A DNA stretch of 64,000 nt, from assembly GCF_021491375.1 (NCBI RefSeq), contig NZ_JAKEVY010000002.1, forward strand, positions 124,001-188,000. Direction: 5' to 3'. This document shows positions 52,987 through 62,276 of the stretch, piece after piece (position 1 is the first letter of the stretch; each line of letters opens with the position of its first letter). The DNA comes from Flavihumibacter fluminis. GTDB lineage: Bacteria; Bacteroidota; Bacteroidia; Chitinophagales; Chitinophagaceae. The position numbers and the translations under genes were made by a program. The notes under the pieces are model-generated. The model was not told where the DNA came from. It made no database searches and worked only from the letters and a program-made list of their open reading frames with translations.

Positions 52987-54027
52987 TTAAAAACGGGGAC
53001 AGAAAACTTTCTCCCTTGTAGAGTTGTCTCTGTTCAGGAAGCCAATATAAGTAATTGATAGTTCAAAACCTCCTCTTCCCTGGCTGGCAGTTTTTAATTG
53101 CGAAACATTCACATCATAACTAAGACCAATAGAGAAAGGATTATAATCAATTTTAACAGCAGGAATCAGGGCATCACGCAAACGCATAAACGCTCCCACG
53201 TGAACCACATAATCAGGCATTTCCGGGTCTCCGATTTTGTATCCATACATCGCTCCGCCAACAATTTCGTCTGCAGGTCCCTGTTTGGAATAATCTGCCT
53301 GCAGGTTGAAGAACGCCTGGTCTCCAACTTCAAACTTTACGCCGCCTGAAGCTACCCATTTCGGATGCAGTGCCGCATTCACATTCCGGTAAAAGGAATT
53401 CCTGGGTCGGTTGATATGATGGTAGGCAAGCCCAAAAAACAGATTGTTTTGCTGCTCGGATCCGAAGCTGCTATTGAAACTGGCACCCAGGCTGGCATCC
53501 AGGTTGCTGTAATTCGCATTAATAAAAGTTTCCCCATCTGCAAGCGCAGGATTAAAGGCGCCTCCCACATACTGATTATCTGTAGTAATTTTTGAACGAT
53601 CAATACGACGTTGAACCAGTCCGCCCATAAACCCAACCGATAAATACATATTGCGCTCGCTGCTCAATGATTTATGATAGTTGATAGCAGGTAGCAAATG
53701 TGTGGTCGTTAGTGAAACAGTTCCTGCTCTATCAAACAGCATCTGTAAACCGGCAGTAATAAAATCATCTCCGCCGCCAACCGGCATTTTATATTCGGCA
53801 TTTACGGATCCGCTTTTAAATGCATTGGTCACACTGTTCCATTGATCACGATAAACAATTTGCGCACGCACATCTCCGGTAAATATTCCTGCCAGTGAGG
53901 GGTTCCGAAGCAGGGGCGCTTCGTAGAACTGGGAGAAATGTATATCCTGCGCGGATGAACAGAGTCCGCAGAAAATCAGCAATGCTGAAAGCAGGAGGTG
54001 AGTAATATGGTTATTGGTCTTTTTCAT
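52987..54027 (-). CDS. PorP/SprF family type IX secretion outer-membrane protein (second copy)
   Basis: A 346-residue protein with a signal peptide (cut near LCSSAQD) and the family opening DIHFSQFYEAPLLRNPSLAG. Barrel landmarks follow: YRDQWNSVTNAF, GGDDFITAGLQMLFDRAG, YHHINRPRNSFYRNV and the ending VFCPRF. It is the standard partner of the PKD/type B sorting-domain protein encoded 3 bases upstream, and it ends the operon before the terminator at 52916-52945. It is a clear paralogue of the protein at 28304-29350, sharing the HHINRPR motif and the C-terminal CP(R/T)F end. Confidence 0.93.
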   Translation of the reverse strand: MKKTNNHITHLLLSALLIFCGLCSSAQDIHFSQFYEAPLLRNPSLAGIFTGDVRAQIVYRDQWNSVTNAFKSGSVNAEYKMPVGGGDDFITAGLQMLFDRAGTVSLTTTHLLPAINYHKSLSSERNMYLSVGFMGGLVQRRIDRSKITTDNQYVGGAFNPALADGETFINANYSNLDASLGASFNSSFGSEQQNNLFFGLAYHHINRPRNSFYRNVNAALHPKWVASGGVKFEVGDQAFFNLQADYSKQGPADEIVGGAMYGYKIGDPEMPDYVVHVGAFMRLRDALIPAVKIDYNPFSIGLSYDVNVSQLKTASQGRGGFELSITYIGFLNRDNSTREKVFCPRF

Positions 54028-54030
54028 AGG

Positions 54031-57000
54031 TTATCTGATAAGCGTAACGTTTCCTTTTAACGCTACTACCTGTCCATTATCGCAAATCACTTCAATGATA
54101 TATACATAAGCGTCTGAAGCTGCCTGCTGTCCGCGAATCATTCCATTCCATCCTTCAGAAGCTGCATTTGGAGCAAAGTTTTTACGTTCAAATACCATTT
54201 CTCCCCAACGGTTAAAGATGCGCATGGATTGTATCCGGTCTAAACTTCTTCCTCTTGGATAGAACACATCATTCTGGCCATCATTATTCGGACTGAAAGT
54301 ATTCGGAATGAAATAGTTTCTGTTTTCACAAATTACTCTTACCACAATATTGCTGGAAGCGCGACAACCATTAGCATCAACAACAGTCACCTTGTAATTA
54401 GTCGTGAATTTGGGGTTTGCAACAGGTGTCGGACAGTTGGTACAACTCAGTGCATCCGATGGAGTCCAGATATATTGGGTTATGTTATCACTGTAAGTAA
54501 TTGGAAGCGTAGTTTCAAATCCAAGCGGCATCACGATTTCCGGAACATTCTGAATCGCTGGCAACGGCCAGATGGTAACATCTTTGCTTACCGATGCAGA
54601 GCAGCCAAATGCAACAGATGCGGTTAAATTCAAGGTTGCCTGCCCACTGTTGGTATATCGTACGGTAATATCCTGTGTATTGGCATTCTGACCATTCCCG
54701 AGTGTCCATCTGTAAATGGTTGCACTATCCGGAATCACAGTAGATCCTGACTGTCCCAACAGTTCAAACAAACAAATATCATCCGGACCACTGATCACCG
54801 GCTCCGGAGTTCTGTACACACGAACCGTATCTGTATAGCTGTTTTCACAACCGGTTTCTGTAGTTACGTATTGTGTTATTACATAGCGGCCAGGTTCAGA
54901 AAACCGGTGACTCGGATTTAATTCATTAAATACATTGGGTGAACCATCACCAAAATCCCAGCGGCGAAGGGTTACACTATCGTTCCCGATACTGAAATCA
55001 CTCAGGTTCACTGAACCGGTATCACAGAATTCACGGGTATCTGTATTGAACGCCGGGATTACACCTTTAACCATGATGGTCGGCCTGCTTCCTACCGGAA
55101 CTTCACAGTTCAGGCTATCTATCAGCCGAACAAACGGACGATAGAAATTGGGGAAGCGGTAAGTATGTGTTACCAGGTTGGCTTGAGATGAATCGGAGTT
55201 GCCATCACCAAAAACAAGGTAATACTTGGTATTGGGTGGAGGAACCACATTGAAGTTTACAGTGATCTGGTTACACTCCTCTATCGGATTATAATTAAAT
55301 ACCAGGTCCGTAAATGGATTGTAAATATTCACCGTTCCGATAGCAGTATCTCTGCATCCTCCATTACCAATCGCAATCTGGCGCACAGTGTACCTGCCAT
55401 ACGTATTGAAGAAGTTGTTGGTGTTGATCAGATTACTTGTATTGCCATCTCCAAAATCCCAGTAAAGTGAATCATAATCCGCAGCATGAGAAGTGAATTT
55501 GGTTTCCAAAGGCGGACAAATAGCTGAAGTATCAATCATGGTGAAGTCAGCCTTGGGAGAAAGAATCTGAATATAATTCGGACGAATCAGGGAGTCTTCA
55601 CAACCCTGTGCATCACGGATAAATAATTTAACGGTGTATACGGCATCCGGACCCGCATATTGATGCAGCGGATTCTGATCTGTTGATGTACCACCATCTC
55701 CAAATTCCCAGCGATAGGTCAGGTTGTTTCCTGAAGATGAATCGCGGAAGGGAAGATCAACACCCGGACAGAAGGTCGTATTCGCAGCAGCAAATCTTGC
55801 GAAAGGTTTGGTTATGTTAGCTGCCGCCAGTCGGGTGATGGTATCAACGCAACCAATATTATCAGTTGCTGTAAGCTTGATCGAGTAGGAGCCGGGGTTA
55901 CGGTACACATGATTGATAGGAGTGGAAGTGAAATTCGCGGTTTCGCCGTCGCCAAAATCAAATTGCCAGTTCACAATGGATCCAGCTGGAGTAGACTGGT
56001 CTGAAATGGTGACTTCACTGTTTACACATCCGCCGTTATTGACAACAGAAAAATTCGGAATGGCACCTACTACAGTTACCATATCGGTAATGGTTCTGGT
56101 AACTATACAACCATTGATATCTTCCATGGTCAGCGTAATATCAAACACACCATTTACCGGAACCCTGGTCTGTAAGGTTCTTCCTCCTACAATAGGTGGT
56201 TGTCCTTCTATTTGCCAGGTATAAGAAGCAATATTGGCCGCAGCTGTACCACTTGCCGTAAGGGTGAATAATTCATTCCGGCACACAGATGGTTTGCTGA
56301 TAGAGAAATCATTGATCAGCTCAAACAAATTCAGAGTTGCAGTTCGCGTATAGGTACAAACCGGATCTGTAATCGTTAGGGTTACTGTATAAGTTCCATA
56401 ACTGGCATAGGTTACTGAAGGGTTAACCTGTGTGGAAGTCTGTCCGTTTCCGAAATCCCATGAATACGTAGCTGCACCATGTGTTGGATCCAGAATCGAA
56501 TCGTCTTCAAAGGTTACATTCAATTTGTTGGCACAATTTATTCTCGGAGTAAAGCGAGCCACAGGCGCCATCACATACAATAAATTGTTCCTGGTTATGG
56601 TATCCGGACAACCATTATTAATGGCAATTAATCGCACATTGAAAAAACCTGTGTCCTGATATCGGTAGGAAGGATTTTCAGAACTTGAACTTCCTCCATC
56701 GCCAAAATCCCATCTCCACTCATCTGCACCTGTGGAGGTAGAAGTGAACTGGAAAGGCAAACCGGCACATGAATTATCTCTGTCTACAGTGAAATTGGCG
56801 GTTGGCTTGGTGCCAACTTTGATAGCATTAGGAATAGTAATTGTTTCAACACATCCGCCGAGTGAGGTCACTCTTAACTGCAGGGTATAAGTACCAACAG
56901 CAGTATAGGTTACACTTGGTGTTGGTGAAGTACTAGTTACGCCATTTCCAAAATCCCACTCGTAGCTTGCGATATCTCCAATACTTGCAGGGTCTAATTG

Positions 57001-58443
57001 CGGAGTATAGGTGAATGGCACACAACCACCCGCTGTTCCATTCAATAATTGTGGTGGAGTAGGTGGAGTAATTTTTACAAATGCCGGTTTGGTAATGGTA
57101 GAAGTACAGCTGTCTGCTGTTGTGATGGTTAACCGAACATCGTACTCACCAAAACTGGTGTAGGTATGAGTCGGGTTCTGCTCAGTAGAGGTATTCCCAT
57201 CACCGAAATCCCATAACCAATTGTTGGCACCAGGTCCTGAACTTTGAAAACGAACCTGGTGAGGTACCTGGCAACCGCTGGTATCTGTTGAAGTAAAATC
57301 AACGCCTGGAGGATTGGTGATGGTTATAGTTCGGGTTGTGGTGCCATCGCAATCCGCATACCGGTTGGTCAGTCGCACTGTATACGTTCCTGGGGTTGTA
57401 TATAACTTAACCGGATTGGTTTCAAATGAGAATGTGCCGTCACCAAAATCCCATTCCGAACTATTGGGCAAGGGGTTACTGGTGTTTGTAAAATTCAATG
57501 GTTTATTGGGACAGGAACTGGCCGGCGCACTGAAACTGGTTTGATTACCAGTAATGGCAATGGACCTTGTAATACTGTCGGCGCAGCCATAACTGCTGTT
57601 CACAACCAGTTTTACATTATAATTTCCGGTTGAATTGTAACTGGTAGAAGGATTTCTGTCTGTTGATGAACCACCATTGCCAAATGTCCAACGATGCGTC
57701 AGGGTACCAGGGCCGGTCGACTGATTATTGAAATTTACACCAATGGGCGTGTTACAGGCATCCAGGCGAGTGAAATCAAAATTAGGAGTAACACCTCCAA
57801 TGATCCGGATAAAGCGGGGTCTGTCTGATACAACCACACAACCATTATCTGTGGTAACTGTGAGTCGCACCCTGAAAAAGCCAAGCGATGTATAAGTTTT
57901 AACTGGATTGGGGTCAGTTGATGTGGTGCCATCACCAAAATCCCAGGCATATGAAGTGATCTGCCCCGGACCCTGAACAGTTACGCCATTTTGAAATCGT
58001 ATAACCGCCGGAATACAGGATACTGTTGTATTCGCCCGGAAATCAATTCTGGCAGAAGGAAATACGGTGATATAATTTGTTTTGACAATACCATCAACCC
58101 CGCGCGCATTGGTAACAGTAAGACGAACCGTGTACACTCCAGGCTGGGTATAGGTTACTGTAGGATTCTGTTGATCAGATAAAGTTCCATTCCCAAAATC
58201 CCATGCCCAGGAAGTTGGCGAATTGGTCGATTGGTCTGTGAATCTAACTGATAGATTCGCACAGCCTTCTGTTACGTTAGAGGTAAAATTAGCAACAGGC
58301 GTCTGGGCAGACAGAGGACCACCTGCAGCCAGCATCAACAAGCAGAATAAAAGGTTACGTATCAACAAGCTGTTTTTTGTTTTTTCAGAAAGCAACTTGT
58401 TTCCAAAGGGATTCGGAATGACTAAGGATAATGGATTTTTCAT
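54031..58443 (-). CDS. Giant PKD-repeat surface protein with T9SS type B sorting domain
   Basis: A 1470-residue protein. The signal-like hydrophobic segment is unusually far in (about 25-45, LLIRNLLFCLLMLAAGGPLS), so an internal start could be the true one. About 14 PKD-type modules follow in tandem, recognised by WAWDFGNGTLSDQ, YAWDFGDGTTSTD, WLWDFGDGNTSTE, YEWDFGNGVTSTS and similar. The C-terminus has VICENRNYFIPNTFSPNNDG, then MRIFNRWGEMVFERKNF and the ending VTLIR, the gliding-motility-associated type B sorting domain. It should be exported by T9SS with help from the PorP/SprF protein next to it and lie on the cell surface as an adhesin or filament-like fibre. Confidence 0.93.
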   Translation of the reverse strand: MKNPLSLVIPNPFGNKLLSEKTKNSLLIRNLLFCLLMLAAGGPLSAQTPVANFTSNVTEGCANLSVRFTDQSTNSPTSWAWDFGNGTLSDQQNPTVTYTQPGVYTVRLTVTNARGVDGIVKTNYITVFPSARIDFRANTTVSCIPAVIRFQNGVTVQGPGQITSYAWDFGDGTTSTDPNPVKTYTSLGFFRVRLTVTTDNGCVVVSDRPRFIRIIGGVTPNFDFTRLDACNTPIGVNFNNQSTGPGTLTHRWTFGNGGSSTDRNPSTSYNSTGNYNVKLVVNSSYGCADSITRSIAITGNQTSFSAPASSCPNKPLNFTNTSNPLPNSSEWDFGDGTFSFETNPVKLYTTPGTYTVRLTNRYADCDGTTTRTITITNPPGVDFTSTDTSGCQVPHQVRFQSSGPGANNWLWDFGDGNTSTEQNPTHTYTSFGEYDVRLTITTADSCTSTITKPAFVKITPPTPPQLLNGTAGGCVPFTYTPQLDPASIGDIASYEWDFGNGVTSTSPTPSVTYTAVGTYTLQLRVTSLGGCVETITIPNAIKVGTKPTANFTVDRDNSCAGLPFQFTSTSTGADEWRWDFGDGGSSSSENPSYRYQDTGFFNVRLIAINNGCPDTITRNNLLYVMAPVARFTPRINCANKLNVTFEDDSILDPTHGAATYSWDFGNGQTSTQVNPSVTYASYGTYTVTLTITDPVCTYTRTATLNLFELINDFSISKPSVCRNELFTLTASGTAAANIASYTWQIEGQPPIVGGRTLQTRVPVNGVFDITLTMEDINGCIVTRTITDMVTVVGAIPNFSVVNNGGCVNSEVTISDQSTPAGSIVNWQFDFGDGETANFTSTPINHVYRNPGSYSIKLTATDNIGCVDTITRLAAANITKPFARFAAANTTFCPGVDLPFRDSSSGNNLTYRWEFGDGGTSTDQNPLHQYAGPDAVYTVKLFIRDAQGCEDSLIRPNYIQILSPKADFTMIDTSAICPPLETKFTSHAADYDSLYWDFGDGNTSNLINTNNFFNTYGRYTVRQIAIGNGGCRDTAIGTVNIYNPFTDLVFNYNPIEECNQITVNFNVVPPPNTKYYLVFGDGNSDSSQANLVTHTYRFPNFYRPFVRLIDSLNCEVPVGSRPTIMVKGVIPAFNTDTREFCDTGSVNLSDFSIGNDSVTLRRWDFGDGSPNVFNELNPSHRFSEPGRYVITQYVTTETGCENSYTDTVRVYRTPEPVISGPDDICLFELLGQSGSTVIPDSATIYRWTLGNGQNANTQDITVRYTNSGQATLNLTASVAFGCSASVSKDVTIWPLPAIQNVPEIVMPLGFETTLPITYSDNITQYIWTPSDALSCTNCPTPVANPKFTTNYKVTVVDANGCRASSNIVVRVICENRNYFIPNTFSPNNDGQNDVFYPRGRSLDRIQSMRIFNRWGEMVFERKNFAPNAASEGWNGMIRGQQAASDAYVYIIEVICDNGQVVALKGNVTLIR

Positions 58444-58447
58444 GGTT

Positions 58448-58855
58448 CTACTTCTTCTTCAGATGCAACAGATTTTTAACTCCCTGGACCGTTGTCTCTG
58501 CTTTTACATAGTCCCATGTATTATTGGTAATTTTCCAGGTCGCATTCAGTTTGGATACCGGTTCTGATGCTGCCGGAAAATTGGTGATAATCGATAACGT
58601 ATTTACATCTCCCACCCAGGTTCCCTTATCCTCTGTTTCTGTCGTGAAACCGCTGACCTTGCCATCGCGGTAAAATTGAAAGGTGTAAGGTGAAAATGAA
58701 CTGGAAATGTCGGCACTTCCTTCTTTGAACGAATATATATACCACTGGCCATTTGTCATAGCATCGAGTATGATATCTTCCTTCTTTTCCTCGATGGCTT
58801 TTGCACATGCCCCTAACAGGCATACCATGATGCTTATCCAGACCAGTTTTTTCAT
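58448..58855 (-). CDS. Small lipocalin-like lipoprotein
   Basis: A 135-residue protein with a lipoprotein signal (KKLVWISIMVCLLGAC, lipobox LGAC, Cys17). The mature part is one beta-barrel-like domain with NGQWYIYSFKEGSADISSSF, FQFYRDGKVSGFTTETEDKG and LNATWKITNNTWDYV, the pattern of lipocalin-like Bacteroidota lipoproteins in which a conserved tryptophan opens the first strand. The ligand is unknown. It overlaps the M32 peptidase stop by 4 bases and is 4 bases from the PKD gene, so it is in the middle of a four-gene operon. Confidence 0.82.
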   Translation of the reverse strand: MKKLVWISIMVCLLGACAKAIEEKKEDIILDAMTNGQWYIYSFKEGSADISSSFSPYTFQFYRDGKVSGFTTETEDKGTWVGDVNTLSIITNFPAASEPVSKLNATWKITNNTWDYVKAETTVQGVKNLLHLKKK

Positions 58856-60384
58856 AGTACTATACCCTCTTGTTTATATGCATAGATGAAACGGTATTTA
58901 TCCCTGGCATATTGCATAAATTCTGCGGGATCTAACCCTTTTCCTGTGACCCTTTTACATAATTCTTCACTTGTATATTTTCTTCCGTGAATGTATATAT
59001 TAATTGACAACCAATCTTTTACGGCATCGAACTGCCCCTCTTGTAGAAGTTTTTCGAATTCTGGCAGTGCCTTTTCCAGACTTCGGGAAAGTTGAGCCGC
59101 ATACAGGCTGCCCAGGCTGTAGGTTGGGAAGTACCCAAAACTGCCATGACTCCAATGCACATCCTGCAGGCAACCCCTCGCATCATCCGGTACCTCAATG
59201 CCCAAATACTGCGCATATTTTGTATTCCAGGCGGATGGCAGATCCGTCACCTCAAGGCTTCCTTCAATCAGGGCCTTTTCAATTTCATACCGGATAATAA
59301 TATGGAAGTGATAGGTAAGCTCATCCGCCTCAGTTCTGATCAGCGATGGCTGCACCTTGTTGATGGCCCGATACAATTCTTCCGGCGTACGATCTTTTAA
59401 TTGCGCTGGAAAATAGGTCTGCAGTACCGGTAAAAAATACCGGCACCAGGACAGGCTTCTGCCTACATTGTTTTCCCATAACCGGCTCTGGGATTCATGG
59501 ATTCCAAGGCTGGCAGCTTCTCCTAATGGTAGCCCATATTGTTCTTTCGGCAATCCCTGCTCATACAGCGCATGTCCCAGCTCATGAATGGTACTCCAGG
59601 TCATATAACTGATATCTTCCTCCCGTATCCTGGTGGTGATACGTACATCTTCCGCACTGAAATTGACGGTGAATGGATGGGCTGCCTTATCCTGCCTGCC
59701 ATGCTGCAGATCATACCCCATTCGTTGAAGCATATCCATACTGAATGCCCACTGCTGATCTTCCGGATAGGGCTGGAACAGGATGCTGTCATCCACCTGC
59801 TGCTGCCCTTTGATGGTACTTAATAGTGCCGCCAGTTCAGGTTTTAATCCGCTGAACAACTGGTCCAGCTGTGCACTCGTGCAACCACGTTCATATTGAT
59901 TTAACAACGCATCATAAGGATGAGCGCTGGCCCCTAAATAGTCCGCTTCTTTTCTCTTCAGCGCGGTGAGTTTTTTTAACCAGGGACTGAAAATCGAAAA
60001 CCGGTTCTGATGCCTTGCATCCGCCCAGTGATTGAAGGCCTGTGATACGGTTTCACTGAGTTCGCGTACAAATGCGGCCGGCAGTCTTACCTGCTGGTTA
60101 TAATCATAGTTACTTAACTCCAGGTTGGATCGTTGTTCCTCAGTTAAATCTGTCCGCTCCAATAAGGCCTTGAGTAACTCACCTACTGATGCATCTGTAA
60201 ATTTTGTGTGTGCTAATTCGGATAATGTTGCAATCTGCCTGGATCGTGTAGCCAGACTTCCAGCCGGCATGTAGGTTTCCTGGTCCCACTGGAGCAATGC
60301 AGTAGCATACCGGATGTCGGCAATTTCCTGTAAGCAGTTTTTGTACTTCTCGTACAAGGTTGAGGTAGTCAACAATTGGTCCAT
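58852..60384 (-). CDS. Metallocarboxypeptidase M32
   Basis: A 510-residue cytoplasmic protein with no signal peptide. The zinc motif HELGH is seen in TIHELGHALYEQGL (about residue 266), followed about 29 residues later by the third ligand glutamate in GIHESQSRLWEN. DVRITTRIREEDISYM and WSHGSFGYFPTYSLGSLYAAQ are typical of the M32 family (thermostable carboxypeptidase 1). It removes C-terminal residues from peptides. It opens the operon that continues through the lipoprotein, PKD and PorP genes. Confidence 0.95.
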   Translation of the reverse strand: MDQLLTTSTLYEKYKNCLQEIADIRYATALLQWDQETYMPAGSLATRSRQIATLSELAHTKFTDASVGELLKALLERTDLTEEQRSNLELSNYDYNQQVRLPAAFVRELSETVSQAFNHWADARHQNRFSIFSPWLKKLTALKRKEADYLGASAHPYDALLNQYERGCTSAQLDQLFSGLKPELAALLSTIKGQQQVDDSILFQPYPEDQQWAFSMDMLQRMGYDLQHGRQDKAAHPFTVNFSAEDVRITTRIREEDISYMTWSTIHELGHALYEQGLPKEQYGLPLGEAASLGIHESQSRLWENNVGRSLSWCRYFLPVLQTYFPAQLKDRTPEELYRAINKVQPSLIRTEADELTYHFHIIIRYEIEKALIEGSLEVTDLPSAWNTKYAQYLGIEVPDDARGCLQDVHWSHGSFGYFPTYSLGSLYAAQLSRSLEKALPEFEKLLQEGQFDAVKDWLSINIYIHGRKYTSEELCKRVTGKGLDPAEFMQYARDKYRFIYAYKQEGIVL

Positions 60385-60410
60385 AGGTAGGAATTCTGCT
60401 GCAATCTAAG

Positions 60411-60446
60411 GAAAAACCGCCACCCGGTTGGTCAGGCAGCGGTTTG
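60411..60446 (-). terminator. Terminator after the DinB-like gene
   Basis: AAACCGC (60414-60420) pairs perfectly with GCGGTTT (60439-60445), with a further ACC/GGT pairing inside the loop. On the minus strand the stem is followed by a T run. It sits 27 bases beyond the stop at 60473. Confidence 0.65.
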
Positions 60447-60472
60447 AATCTAAAGCAGGACAAAAAACGAGC

Positions 60473-61081
60473 TTATTTGGGGAAGTTTGCATTCGCTTTT
60501 ACTTCCTGCATCTGAAGGGTGTGTCTCTTTGAATGGGCAGACAACATCAGCAAGCCCTGGTACGTATCAATGGTTCCGAATGCAGGATGTTGGATAAAAT
60601 GATTTCGCAGATCATCCTTTGTGGTTTTCGCATATTCCAGTGTTTTTACTCTTGCTTCCTGGTAGGTTTTCAACAAAGCAGCCGCATTTTGCTGGCTTCC
60701 TTTTGGTTGCAACATTTCCGGTGCATTGAATTTTTGACTGCGATCAGGTGTTTTCTCCAGCAGATCCGCATCGCTTACTTTTACTTCAGAACGTTTGGAT
60801 GGATCCGCCGGCGTTTGTAAGGACTGCTGTACCCAGCCCATGAGTGCAGATTCGGATAGTGTTATATGCTCCAGGCATTCGAGTACAGTCCATTTCCCTT
60901 CAGCAGCTCTATAATTAAATTGTTCTTCACTGAGTCCTTCTACCGTTTTAAGCAGCAAGTCGCGGGTGCTTTCCAGTTGAGCAACCAATTGTGCACGATC
61001 CGCATCGGATATGGGGTCTGGGGCAATTGATGTAAAACTAAATAAGGTTACAAGTGCCAACAGGCAGCTAATCTTTTTCAT
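60473..61081 (-). CDS. Secreted DinB-like protein
   Basis: A 202-residue protein. A hydrophobic N-terminus (KKISCLLALVTLFSFTSIAP) acts as a signal peptide. The DinB/YfiT-like four-helix domain follows, with LVAQLESTRDLLLKTVEGLSEEQ, the tryptophan/histidine block GKWTVLECLEHITLSE, and SAHSKRHTLQMQEVK at the end. The histidines in LEHI and SKRHTLQ are in positions used for metal binding in the family. Most DinB proteins are cytoplasmic and associated with thiol chemistry; an exported version is common in Bacteroidota. It is a single gene divergent from the Nif3-like gene (84 bases). Confidence 0.83.
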   Translation of the reverse strand: MKKISCLLALVTLFSFTSIAPDPISDADRAQLVAQLESTRDLLLKTVEGLSEEQFNYRAAEGKWTVLECLEHITLSESALMGWVQQSLQTPADPSKRSEVKVSDADLLEKTPDRSQKFNAPEMLQPKGSQQNAAALLKTYQEARVKTLEYAKTTKDDLRNHFIQHPAFGTIDTYQGLLMLSAHSKRHTLQMQEVKANANFPK

Positions 61082-61152
61082 GTTGCAATAAGTTTAATGG
61101 TTATAAAGAGGGACGGGATAAATATGCAACAAATATTGAGCCATAGGCTGTA

Positions 61153-61160
61153 TATCTTTG
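61153..61160 (+). promoter_or_regulatory. Predicted -7 promoter box before the Nif3-like gene
   Basis: TATCTTTG matches TAnnTTTG exactly and ends 4 bases before the ATG at 61165. The nearest upstream TTG (61136-61138) gives a spacer of only 14 bases, so the -33 is uncertain. Confidence 0.4.
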
Positions 61161-61164
61161 AAAT

Positions 61165-62262
61165 ATGAAAATTGCCACTATTCTGGAGGTGCTGGAAAAG
61201 ATAGCCCCCCTGCAATTACAGGAGTCCTATGACAATGCCGGACTTATTACCGGAAACCGCGACTGGGATTGTACCGGCATAACTATTTCCCTGGATGCTA
61301 CTGAAGAAGTAGTGCTGGAAGCTGCGGCAAAAGGTCATAACCTGGTGGTTGCGCATCACCCTATTGTATTTTCCGGCTTGAAGAAAATCACCGGAAATGG
61401 CTATGTGGAAAAAACCATCATCACTGCCATCAAGAAGGATATCGCGATTTATGCCATCCACACCAACCTGGATAATGTGATGGACGGCGTGAATGGGAAA
61501 ATTGCAGATCTCCTGAAATTGAACAACCGGAAGCCCTTGCAGCCCAAGCGCGATTTGCTGAAAAAGCTGGTTACGTTTGTACCGGTAGCACAGGCCGACC
61601 AGGTGGCGACTGCACTTTTTGAGGCAGGTGCCGGAACCATTGGCCAATACAGTGAATGTGGATTCCAGGTGGAGGGTTTGGGCAGTTTCAAGGCAGGGGA
61701 AGGCGCCAATCCCTATGTGGGTCAACGGGGATCACGGCACTATGAAAAAGAGTCGCGGGTGGAGGTGATTTACCCGGTACTGCAGGAATCCCGGGTGCTG
61801 GAAGCCTTGCTGGCAAATCACCCTTACGAGGAAGTGGCCTATGATCTGTACAATCTTAGCAATAGTCACCCGGGTATTGGATCAGGACTGGTTGGGGAAT
61901 TGGAGGAAAGCATGCCTGTCCGGTCCTTTTTGGAGCAGTTAAAGCAGGTTTTCCAGGTTCCGGTGATTCGGCACAGCCCGCTCTTGAAGGATTCAATCAG
62001 GCGGGTGGCGATCTGTGGTGGAGCAGGTAGCTTCCTGATTAACAGTGCTTTACGAAATAAGGCTGACATCTATATCACAGGAGATATGAAATATCATGAG
62101 TTTTTTGAGGCGAATGGCCGGCTGGTGATTGCGGATATCGGGCATTTCGAGAGTGAGCAATACACGGTTGATCTGCTCTATGATATTTTGGCCAAAAAAT
62201 TTCCTACCTTTGCCGTCTTCAAAACGGGGGTGAAAACCAACCCGGTGAATTATTATAGTTAA
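61165..62262 (+). CDS. Nif3-like dinuclear-metal-centre protein (long form)
   Basis: A 365-residue protein. The Nif3/GTP cyclohydrolase I type 2-like halves carry the metal-ligand histidines in NLVVAHHPIVFSG (about residue 65) and AIYAIHTNLDNVMDGVN (about 100) in the first half. In the second half GDMKYHEFFEANGRLVIADIGHFESEQY carries the other ligands. Between them (about 130-235) is the PII-like insert of the long form (LVTFVPVAQADQVATAL, NHPYEEVAYDLY). The family is widespread and its biochemical role is still unsettled. The zinc-ribbon gene follows after 14 bases. Confidence 0.92.
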   Translation: MKIATILEVLEKIAPLQLQESYDNAGLITGNRDWDCTGITISLDATEEVVLEAAAKGHNLVVAHHPIVFSGLKKITGNGYVEKTIITAIKKDIAIYAIHTNLDNVMDGVNGKIADLLKLNNRKPLQPKRDLLKKLVTFVPVAQADQVATALFEAGAGTIGQYSECGFQVEGLGSFKAGEGANPYVGQRGSRHYEKESRVEVIYPVLQESRVLEALLANHPYEEVAYDLYNLSNSHPGIGSGLVGELEESMPVRSFLEQLKQVFQVPVIRHSPLLKDSIRRVAICGGAGSFLINSALRNKADIYITGDMKYHEFFEANGRLVIADIGHFESEQYTVDLLYDILAKKFPTFAVFKTGVKTNPVNYYS

Positions 62263-62276
62263 TTCTAAACACTAAT

